Shown here piece by piece: positions 44,353-51,282 of a DNA stretch of 64,000 nucleotides; within the stretch, counting starts at the first letter, position 1; every line of letters begins with the position of its first letter. The notes beneath the pieces are model-generated. The model was not told the origin of the DNA and searched no databases. It worked only from the letters and a program-made list of their open reading frames with translations. The DNA comes from Rhizobium favelukesii (GTDB lineage: Bacteria > Pseudomonadota > Alphaproteobacteria > Rhizobiales > Rhizobiaceae), in NCBI RefSeq assembly GCF_000577275.2, contig NZ_HG916852.1, positions 685,001 to 749,000 of the forward strand. Reading direction: 5' to 3'. The translations under genes were made by a program, and so were the position numbers.

Positions 44353-45977
44353 GCCGTCATAATTGGAGTTTGCCTCGAATGTTCCGCATAAAGAACTAGG
44401 CCATCTCCGCGCCGCTGCAAATCCAAATGGTCCAGTCCGTCCAAAACCTCCCGGAATTGCTGGAGGGTTGGCGGCTTGATCATGTAGGCGCTTGCGCCGA
44501 GGTTCTTGGCGCGCTGCATGTCATCTTCGTCGCTGGAGGTGCTCAGGATGCAAACCGGGATGCTCTTCAGCTGCGTGTCTGCCGAAAGCGCATCGAGAAC
44601 CTCGAAACCGTCCATGATCGGCATGTTGATGTCGAGCAGCATCAGGTCGATCCCGGGCCCGCCATCGGCGGTCGCGCGCTCCTGCAGAAGCCGCATCGCA
44701 TCGCGGCCGTTGGCGGCGACGTGAAGGTTGAAGCTGACCTTGGCGCGTTGCATCAGCTTAATCTTCAGGAGTTGGACGTCCGCCGGACTATCCTCGACGA
44801 GAAGAACCTCGGCCAGCCTGGACGATCCTTCGGGCGGGGGCGATACCGCCTTGGCGCCCTGCCCATCCGGCGCAGTCGTCGAAGCAGTGGCAGCAGGCCG
44901 GGCAAGCGGCAGCTCGACGATGAAGGTGGATCCGACAGGCTCCTTGCCTTCACACCAGATCGCGCCGCCGTGCAGTTGCACAATGCGCCGGCAGATGGCA
45001 AGTCCAAGCCCGGTGCCTTCGACGCCGCGGCCCACCAGCCGTTTGAACGGCTGGAAGATGACCTCCCGGTGTTCGGGGTCGACACCGGGACCGTTGTCCT
45101 GCAGGGCAAGGCGGCATATGGCGCCATCGCTTTCGGCGGAGACAAGGACTTCGGGACGGTCGGCGCAATAACGGATTGCATTCGAAACGAGGTTCTGCAG
45201 CAATTGCACCAGTAAGGTGGCATCGCCCATCACGTCCGGCAGATCGCCATAGGAGATCGACGCCCTCGAACTGGCGATCTGTTCGCGAAGATTGCTCTCC
45301 ACCCGTTCGATCGCTGTCGAAAGCGCGACGGGCTTCAATTCGAGCTCGCCCGAAACCTCCAGTTTCGTGAAGCCGGAAACCTTGACGATGAGGTCTTCCA
45401 TGTGGTCGGCGGCGCCGAGGACATAGTCCAGCAGTTCGCGGTCCTCGTCGGATAGCGTCGGGGAAACCTGGAGGATCTTGCTGAATGATTTGATCGTGCG
45501 CAGCGGCTCTTTAAGATCGTGGGCCATGGCGCGCGTGAAGATTTCGAGCGACTGGCGCTTCTGCTCCAGCTTGGCTTCGAGGTTGCCGTGCATGATGGCG
45601 TTCTGAATGCACCAGTGGAGCGCTTGCGGGGAGAGTGCGTCCTTCGTCAGATAGTCGCGAGCGCCGGCCTTCATCACCTCGACGGCGACGGTCTCGCTCC
45701 CCTGGCCGGTCAGCATGACGACATTGGCGGTCGGATCCTGCTTCAGCATGTCCTCCAGCACGCCGATGCCGTTGCGGCCGGGCAGGGAATAATCCAGCAG
45801 GATGCAGTCCGGACGTTGCTGTTTGCTCAGTGCAAGGCCTTCGTCGCCATTCCCGGCCTCGCGGACGCTGTAGCCAGCTTCGGGCACGCGCGCGAGCATG
45901 CGCCGATAGAATTCGCGGTCGTCGACATTGTCGTCGACGATGAGTATGGCGCAGTCGTCAGCCACGGCCGTCCCCAT
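44349..45977 (-). CDS. Hybrid histidine kinase with REC-HisKA-HATPase-REC order
   Basis: The 542-residue soluble protein has an N-terminal receiver (ILIVDDNVDDREFYRR, Asp in CILLDYSLPG), a phosphoacceptor domain with His153 in AMAHDLKEPLRTIKSFSKIL, an ATPase domain (NLVSNAIRYCAD, DNGPGVDP, GTGLGLAICRRI) and a C-terminal receiver with Asp449 in MLLDINMPIMDG. The HDLKEPLR box matches bacteriophytochrome-type kinases. It has no sensor domain, so it should act as an intermediate in the phosphorelay with the adjacent kinase and response regulator. Its start overlaps the upstream response-regulator gene by 20 bases. Confidence 0.9.
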   Translation of the reverse strand: MGTAVADDCAILIVDDNVDDREFYRRMLARVPEAGYSVREAGNGDEGLALSKQQRPDCILLDYSLPGRNGIGVLEDMLKQDPTANVVMLTGQGSETVAVEVMKAGARDYLTKDALSPQALHWCIQNAIMHGNLEAKLEQKRQSLEIFTRAMAHDLKEPLRTIKSFSKILQVSPTLSDEDRELLDYVLGAADHMEDLIVKVSGFTKLEVSGELELKPVALSTAIERVESNLREQIASSRASISYGDLPDVMGDATLLVQLLQNLVSNAIRYCADRPEVLVSAESDGAICRLALQDNGPGVDPEHREVIFQPFKRLVGRGVEGTGLGLAICRRIVQLHGGAIWCEGKEPVGSTFIVELPLARPAATASTTAPDGQGAKAVSPPPEGSSRLAEVLLVEDSPADVQLLKIKLMQRAKVSFNLHVAANGRDAMRLLQERATADGGPGIDLMLLDINMPIMDGFEVLDALSADTQLKSIPVCILSTSSDEDDMQRAKNLGASAYMIKPPTLQQFREVLDGLDHLDLQRRGDGLVLYAEHSRQTPIMTA

Positions 45978-46395
45978 CCACGGGCAGGATCGCGATCTCG
46001 AACCAGTATTCCTTCAGCCGCTGTATGGCGGCGAACAGGCCGTCGAGGTCCACCGGCTTCTGCACATAGGTATTGGCGCCGAGCGCGTAGCATCCCTCGA
46101 TATCCCGCTCGTCATCGGAGGTCGTCAGGATCACGACCGGAATCTTACGCCAGTCCGGATTGGATTTGATCGCCTCCAGCGTCTTGCGACCGTCGAGGCC
46201 GGGCATGTTGAGGTCAAGCAGGATCAGGCCCGGCCGCGGCGTCATGACCGCCAAAGCTTCCAGTGCCTCGTGGCCGGACGCCGCCCAGCGGACGGGATTC
46301 TTCAATTTAGCGCGCTGAAAGGCCCGAAGCGTCGCCTCGAAATCGTCCTCGCTGTCTTCGACAATGAGGATCGGCTGTGTCTCACGCTGTGACAT
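45958..46395 (-). CDS. Single-domain response regulator
   Basis: From ATG 46395 the product is 145 residues, a stand-alone receiver: ILIVEDSEDDFEATLRAFQR, phosphoacceptor Asp in LILLDLNMPGLDGRK, Thr in VVILTTSDDERDIEG and Lys in YVQKPVDLDGL. This subtype usually pairs with phytochrome-like kinases. It overlaps the end of the membrane kinase gene by 14 bases and the start of the hybrid kinase by 20 bases, so the three are translationally coupled. Confidence 0.92.
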   Translation of the reverse strand: MSQRETQPILIVEDSEDDFEATLRAFQRAKLKNPVRWAASGHEALEALAVMTPRPGLILLDLNMPGLDGRKTLEAIKSNPDWRKIPVVILTTSDDERDIEGCYALGANTYVQKPVDLDGLFAAIQRLKEYWFEIAILPVDGDGRG

Positions 46396-48529
46396 GCTGG
46401 TCCTCTCGGTTGTGGCCCAGTGTGAAATAGAAGGTCGTTCCCTGGCCGAGCTCGGATTCGAGCCAGATATCGCCCTCGTGTCGCGCAATGATCTTGCGCA
46501 CGAATGTCAGGCCTGCGCCCGTTCCGTCATCGGAATCCTTAGGCTTTTCCAGCCGTTTGAAAATACGAAAAATGTCCTCGTGGAACTCCGCCGGAATGCC
46601 TTTGCCATTGTCCCTGACGAAAAAGACGTCGCGCGCTGAGGTTCCGCCGTTGCCGGTGAAGTGCTCGATATGCCCGATCGTCACGAGCGGCTCGGGCTTG
46701 TCATTGTATTTGACAGCATTGGTGATCAGATTGCGGTAGACCTCGGTCAGCCGCAGCGCATCGCAGACGATTTCGGGCAGGCGACCCTCGACCTTAACCT
46801 GCGCATGCCGCTCTTCGAGATAGAGCTCCATCGTCGAAACGACGTCCCTGACGATCGCATTGACATCGCTGCGCTTGACCGCCAGCTGCTGTCGGCCGAT
46901 GCGCGAGAAATAGAGCAGGTCGTTGACGAGCTTTTCCATCCGCTGGCTGAGGAGAACGAGGCGGTTGAGGCGCCGCACGCCGTCCTCGTCGAGCTGCTTT
47001 TCATAGTCTTCCAGCAGAAATCGCGAGTGGTTGTGCAGGCCGCGCAGCGGTTCCTTCAGATCGTGCGAGGCAATGTAGGCGAATTCATCGAGGTCGGCGT
47101 TGCTGCGCTCGAGATCCACGGTATAGGCCTGTAGTCGACCGAACATCGTTTTGAGCTGCTCTTCGTGTGCGACGCGATCGGTGATGTCACGGAGGATGCC
47201 GACGAAGGTGATGGTGGTGTCCGTGGCGAGCCTGCTGACGGAGAGATCGAGAGGAAATACCTCGCCGTTCTTGCGTCTGCCGGAAACCGACCGCGTCGTC
47301 CCGAGGATATGCTTTTCGCCGGTCCGGGCGTACCGATCGAGATAGTCGTCATGCTGGGAGTGAGAGGGCTCCGGCATCAGCAGTCGCACGTTCTGGCCGA
47401 TTGCCTCCTTTGCGGCATAGCCAAACATTGCCTCCGCTGCCGGATTGAACAGCGAGATCACTCCTTGCGCGTTTGTGGCGATGACAGCGTTGGGCGTGTT
47501 TCGAGTGACGCTGTCGAAGCGAATGCGCTCCGCGTTCAGGCTGCTGCTGTTGCGGAGGAAATAGAAGACCAGCAGGGCGACCAACCAGAGCGTCGCTATT
47601 GTGATCGCCCGGTTGGTGGCCTCGTACCAGTAGCCGACACCCTCCCGATCGACCGCAAAGAATCCCAGAGACACGAGGACCGAGCAGGCGAACGCGAAGG
47701 AGAAGGGCGCATTCTTGTTGCCGAACCACAGTGAGGCCAGCACGAGAGGCACGTAGAGAATGCCGTTTGCCACGCCAAGCGGCGTGTAGAGATCGACGAA
47801 AAGGCCGGTAAGGCAAATGACAGCCGGCAGCCAGATCGGCATGCGGCCGCTGCTCTCCGGCTTCACCCACCAGGAGCGCGCGAGCGTCGCGGAGCCGAGC
47901 AGCACCAGTCCGGCCGCCGTATGGACGGCCATGCCGATACTGGCGCCCCATTGATAGCCGTGCTCGGACCGCGTCGCATAGCCGGCAAGCGCTGCCATGC
48001 CGAGGCCGATGACGACATAGCCGACGAGCTCCTGCACGAGCTGCGCTCGTTCCTCGCGGCCGGACAGCGCGAAGGCGAGCGAGAGATTGGCAACGAAGAA
48101 GACGACCGCTGTATTCGGCGCCATGCCGCTGTCAATCCTTGCAGTGAAGGCCGGCTCGACAATCAACCCGGTGAGAAAGTGCTCGATGATCTGTGTCTGA
48201 TCTCCAACGAAGACGATCTCGATCAGCCGCTGCCCGCTCATTGCTGCTGCCAGGCTGAAGAGGAGGAATGCCAGCATGTGGCTGCGCTGACCCGTTTGAA
48301 CGGAGCAGATGAGGCCGAGCCCGGAGAGCGCAAAGCAGAGAGCCGTATTCAAGGCCATTCCCGAAAAGCCGGGCAGCACGGAGAGAATGGGTTGGATCTG
48401 TCTGATCCATACGACGATCACGATCACCCCGAGCGCAACGAGGAGGGCACCGATCGCCACGACGACGAACCGGTACTGCCGTTGTCGGCGAAGGATATCG
48501 GCACTCGCAGCCTGGATCGGCTCTGGCAC
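46382..48529 (-). CDS. Membrane sensor histidine kinase with PAS domain
   Basis: The start is GTG 48529 after GGGAGAG. The 715-residue protein has about eight membrane helices in the first 320 residues (a MASE-like integral sensor), a PAS domain (about 338-455, NTPNAVIATNAQGVISLFNP), a coiled coil, a HisKA domain with His489 in IASHDLKEPLRGLHNHSRFL, and an ATPase domain (NLITNAVKYND, DNGKGIPAEF, GAGLTFVRKI). The integral sensor probably detects a membrane or small-molecule signal. It heads the four-gene minus-strand operon and is divergent from a second response regulator. Confidence 0.9.
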   Translation of the reverse strand: MPEPIQAASADILRRQRQYRFVVVAIGALLVALGVIVIVVWIRQIQPILSVLPGFSGMALNTALCFALSGLGLICSVQTGQRSHMLAFLLFSLAAAMSGQRLIEIVFVGDQTQIIEHFLTGLIVEPAFTARIDSGMAPNTAVVFFVANLSLAFALSGREERAQLVQELVGYVVIGLGMAALAGYATRSEHGYQWGASIGMAVHTAAGLVLLGSATLARSWWVKPESSGRMPIWLPAVICLTGLFVDLYTPLGVANGILYVPLVLASLWFGNKNAPFSFAFACSVLVSLGFFAVDREGVGYWYEATNRAITIATLWLVALLVFYFLRNSSSLNAERIRFDSVTRNTPNAVIATNAQGVISLFNPAAEAMFGYAAKEAIGQNVRLLMPEPSHSQHDDYLDRYARTGEKHILGTTRSVSGRRKNGEVFPLDLSVSRLATDTTITFVGILRDITDRVAHEEQLKTMFGRLQAYTVDLERSNADLDEFAYIASHDLKEPLRGLHNHSRFLLEDYEKQLDEDGVRRLNRLVLLSQRMEKLVNDLLYFSRIGRQQLAVKRSDVNAIVRDVVSTMELYLEERHAQVKVEGRLPEIVCDALRLTEVYRNLITNAVKYNDKPEPLVTIGHIEHFTGNGGTSARDVFFVRDNGKGIPAEFHEDIFRIFKRLEKPKDSDDGTGAGLTFVRKIIARHEGDIWLESELGQGTTFYFTLGHNREDQHVTA

Positions 48530-48701
48530 GCGGTCTCTCCCGTTTTTGTGCGCTCATCTAGGTCTGGAAATTGCAAACTTTCAATACGGTTCGTTGAGAT
48601 CGGGAGAGCTTTCCCCGTGCGCGTGCACGGATGCGTATTTGGATTTTCGCGCTGCCCGATCCTGGGGCATAGTGGAAGCTCGATGGTTCGAACGGATCAA
48701 T

Positions 48702-49076
48702 ATGCCGACAATATTTTACGTGGACGACAATGGAGATGACCTCTTCTACGCCGACTATGTGCGCAAGAAGCAGCAGATCGACGTCACACTGCTGTGTTTC
48801 TCCAAGGCAGAGAGTGCCATGCAGGCGTTGGAGGAAGCATGCGTGAAGGGCGAAGGATTGCCGGATGCACTGATCGTGGACCTCTACATGCCGCTCGATA
48901 GCGGCCTCGATCTGATCGCGCGGTTGCGGGCTGACTCACGGTTTTCTCGCATCCGGCTTGGCGTCTGCACCGGCTCTGATGCAGAGGAGGATCGCAGGCG
49001 CGCGCTGGCAGCGGGCGCAGACTTCTATGCCGAGAAACCCATCGATCTCCCGGCCGTGATCGCGCAGATGAGCTGA
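48702..49076 (+). CDS. Single-domain response regulator
   Basis: The 124-residue protein is a lone receiver: MPTIFYVDDNGDDLFYADYV, Asp60 in ALIVDLYMPLDSG, Thr in LGVCTGSDAEEDRR and Lys in FYAEKPIDLPAV. It is divergent from the membrane kinase gene, with 172 bases between them, and may be a second output or phosphate sink for that pathway. No DNA-binding domain is present. Confidence 0.9.
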   Translation: MPTIFYVDDNGDDLFYADYVRKKQQIDVTLLCFSKAESAMQALEEACVKGEGLPDALIVDLYMPLDSGLDLIARLRADSRFSRIRLGVCTGSDAEEDRRRALAAGADFYAEKPIDLPAVIAQMS

Positions 49077-49388
49077 CGTTGAGAGAAAAAGCCGAGAGCG
49101 CCGAGCAACCTTAAGTTTGCCGCCACAAACACAGTCAACCCCTTGACTGAAAGGCTGGTCGGCTCTCTCCGATGCCGCGAGGGCATCGCCTTCCACATAC
49201 AAGGGGTGTTGCATGCGGAAAGACAAAAGACTTGGAAGGAAATCGCGCAGCCCCTAATCCGGGAGATCGAGGTCTTGCTTCACGCTCTTCCTGCAATAGT
49301 CTTGCTAGTGGTAATAATTGTGCCGGTCCAAGACGTGTATCCTTAGATCTTGGGATACCGCCAAATCTGAGAGGCAGCAGGAGGTGCA
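49077..49388. other. Intergenic region before luxR-type gene
   Basis: This 312-base stretch holds no supported gene. A TTG-started frame at 49143 has no ribosome site or homology. GCAGGAGGTG just before 49389 is the ribosome site of the next gene. Confidence 0.4.
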
Positions 49389-50126
49389 ATGAGTAGTGTC
49401 GCCGCCATTCCTTTCCATCTTGGACCGGAACTCGGTCGGGCGATCAATCGTACCGATTTCTTTCGCTTGCTGAGGGCTGCAGCGCAGCACTACCACTTTG
49501 AGTGCTTTGCTCTTGCGCGTGTTTCGGAAGCTTCACCGCCATTCAGCACGCGCGAGATCATCATCACCAACGTTGCCGAAAGGCGCACAGCCTTGTTTCT
49601 CTACGGCATGCGTCAGGCTCTCGGACTTTTGAAGACAAAAGCCTCGCAATTTCTCGCCACGCCGCTGACCGGAAGCGGCAGTCTGCCGGAAGACTATCCG
49701 CGCGACCTCGTCCTCAACGAATTTGACAGCAACTCCTTCCTCCTCGTTCCCCTGTTCACGCCGGAGGGCAAGCGTTACTGCGTCGCTTTCAGCGGCAAGC
49801 GTGCCGAACCGGATCAGGGAGAGGTCGCCGAAGTCCTTCTCGACACGATGCGGATATTCGATAAGTTCTACGAGGAGATACTGGCGCACGAAATCTCGGG
49901 GCGCCTCACTCAACGCGAGACCGAAGTCGTGAAGTGGACGAGTGAGGGCAAAACCTCCGCGGACATCGCGATCATCCTCGGCCTTTCGGAACATACCGTC
50001 AATTCCCACATAGCGGCCGCCGTCAGGAAGCTCGACGCCGTCAACCGCGTCCACATGGTCGCGATCGCGCTCAGGCCGTCAAGGTTCTCTTCGTCGACGA
50101 CGAGGTCATCGAGTTTCGATCGCTGA
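49389..50126 (+). CDS. LuxR family regulator, C-terminus runs out of frame into a receiver domain
   Basis: The 245-residue protein has an N-terminal sensory half of the autoinducer-binding type (TDFFRLLRAAAQHYHFECFA) and a C-terminal LuxR helix-turn-helix (LTQRETEVVKWTSEGKTSAD, LGLSEHTVNSHIAAAVRKLD, VNRVHMVAIAL). The last 16 residues (PSRFSSSTTRSSSFDR) are Ser/Arg-rich and are the shifted reading of a receiver domain that begins there in another frame. Key autoinducer-binding aromatics are not clear and no luxI is near, so the ligand is unknown. Confidence 0.85.
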   Translation: MSSVAAIPFHLGPELGRAINRTDFFRLLRAAAQHYHFECFALARVSEASPPFSTREIIITNVAERRTALFLYGMRQALGLLKTKASQFLATPLTGSGSLPEDYPRDLVLNEFDSNSFLLVPLFTPEGKRYCVAFSGKRAEPDQGEVAEVLLDTMRIFDKFYEEILAHEISGRLTQRETEVVKWTSEGKTSADIAIILGLSEHTVNSHIAAAVRKLDAVNRVHMVAIALRPSRFSSSTTRSSSFDR

Positions 50127-50485
50127 AAAAGAAACTCGCCACGCTGACCGAGCCGCCAGTCGCCATCGAGTATGCGCAATCGATCGACGATGCTCTAGAG
50201 AAGCTTGGCGCCGACAAGTTCGATCTGATCCTGCTCGACAATCGCCTGTTGCCGAACGCCGATTTCCGTGAGACCGTGCCGAAGCTGCGCGGCAGCGGCT
50301 ATACCGGGCCGATCGGCGTCGTCTCCATGGATATCTCGGACGGTTACTTCCAGCACTTCCCGGATTATGGCGTGGATTTCCGGATCGGCAAGGACGAGAT
50401 GGACGTCGAAGCCCTGCAATACATCATCCGTGAATATGTCACCTACAATGTGCCAGACGTCTGGAAAGACGACTACACGAGATGA
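50078..50485 (+). pseudogene. Receiver domain lacking its own start codon, likely fused to LuxR by frameshift
   Basis: In this frame the sequence reads VKVLFVDDEVIEFRSLKKKL, then a phosphoacceptor Asp in FDLILLDNRLLPNADF and a C-terminal helix to the stop at 50485. There is no ATG, GTG or TTG before codon 58 (TTG 50249), by which point half of the domain is lost. The domain begins exactly where the LuxR protein should end. One extra base before 50078 would join them into a LuxR-REC fusion of about 365 residues. Alternatively a short deletion removed the gene border. Confidence 0.7.
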
Positions 50486-50488
50486 AAT

Positions 50489-51196
50489 TTATGTTCGCGG
50501 GGAGGGGAGGCGAATAGCAAATCGGCTTCCGCCCGCGTCCGAGCGCTCGAGACGAATGCCGCCGCCGAGCGCCCGCAACATCTCGCGCGCGGCCGTGAGG
50601 CCGAGCCCCGGACCGGCCGTCCTTCCATCCTGCGGTCGTTTCCAGAACGCGTCGAAGATCTTGTCCTGATGGGTCGGGTCGATGCCAGGGCCGTTGTCGG
50701 AAATGCGTATTGTTACATCAGCAGAATCCTGCTCCGCTTCGATCGTCACGACAGGAGGCGATGCGCTGCGATAGGCCAGCGCATTGGCGATCACGTTCGT
50801 GAGCGCGATCCTGACGATCGCGGCATCCGAAATAATTGTTGGCAAGCTGTCGTGCTGCAATGTCGCGCCTGATGCGGCGACTTCGCTCGCCATGTCGACC
50901 CAGATCTCGCGGACAAGACCATCGAGATCGATCTCGGTTGCAGTCACCTGCGGCGCGCTGCTCGCAAAGCCCATCAGAGCTTTTGTCAGCCGCTGCGCCG
51001 TCTCGGCTTTATGGAGGATGGTTTGCAGGCTTTTCAACTGGTCGCCGTCGAGCCTGTCGGCCAGGTCGTCGAGCAGGATTTCCGCGTACATCGCGATGTG
51101 GCGCAGCGGCGATTGCAGATCGTGCGAAGCGATCGCCAGGAAGCGGCGAATGCGCTCCTCGTTTTCATTTGATGCAGCCGGTTGTTCGGACGACAT
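50489..51196 (-). CDS. Soluble histidine kinase without sensor domain
   Basis: From ATG 51196, after GGGAGG, the product is 235 residues. Only about 20 residues precede the HisKA domain with His25 in LAIASHDLQSPLRHIAMYAE. The ATPase part has NVIANALAYRS, DNGPGIDPTHQDKIFDAFWK and GLGLTAAREMLRALGG. Without a sensor domain it must be controlled by a partner, perhaps the receiver next to the LuxR gene onto which it converges (3 bases between the stops). Confidence 0.88.
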   Translation of the reverse strand: MSSEQPAASNENEERIRRFLAIASHDLQSPLRHIAMYAEILLDDLADRLDGDQLKSLQTILHKAETAQRLTKALMGFASSAPQVTATEIDLDGLVREIWVDMASEVAASGATLQHDSLPTIISDAAIVRIALTNVIANALAYRSASPPVVTIEAEQDSADVTIRISDNGPGIDPTHQDKIFDAFWKRPQDGRTAGPGLGLTAAREMLRALGGGIRLERSDAGGSRFAIRLPSPRT

Positions 51197-51227
51197 GCTG
51201 AAACCTCCCACCCCGCGAGAATAGAAA

Positions 51228-51257
51228 GAGGGCGCCGGCTGTGCAACCGGCGCCCTC
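51228..51257 (-). terminator. Strong rho-independent terminator of secDF
   Basis: GAGGGCGCCGG and CCGGCGCCCTC form a perfect 11-bp GC stem with an 8-base loop. On the minus strand it follows the secDF stop and is followed by TTTCT. It could also separate the kinase gene at 50489-51196. Confidence 0.85.
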
Positions 51258-51282
51258 GTTTCGTTTCATCTCGGCATCGTAC

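Noticed and set aside
49143..49346. A 67-codon TTG-started frame before the LuxR gene
   Set aside because: No ribosome site and no sign of selection. The hydrophobic tail is not enough.
49389..50126. Quorum-sensing LuxR assignment
   Set aside because: No luxI-type synthase is near and the autoinducer-binding aromatic residues are not clear.
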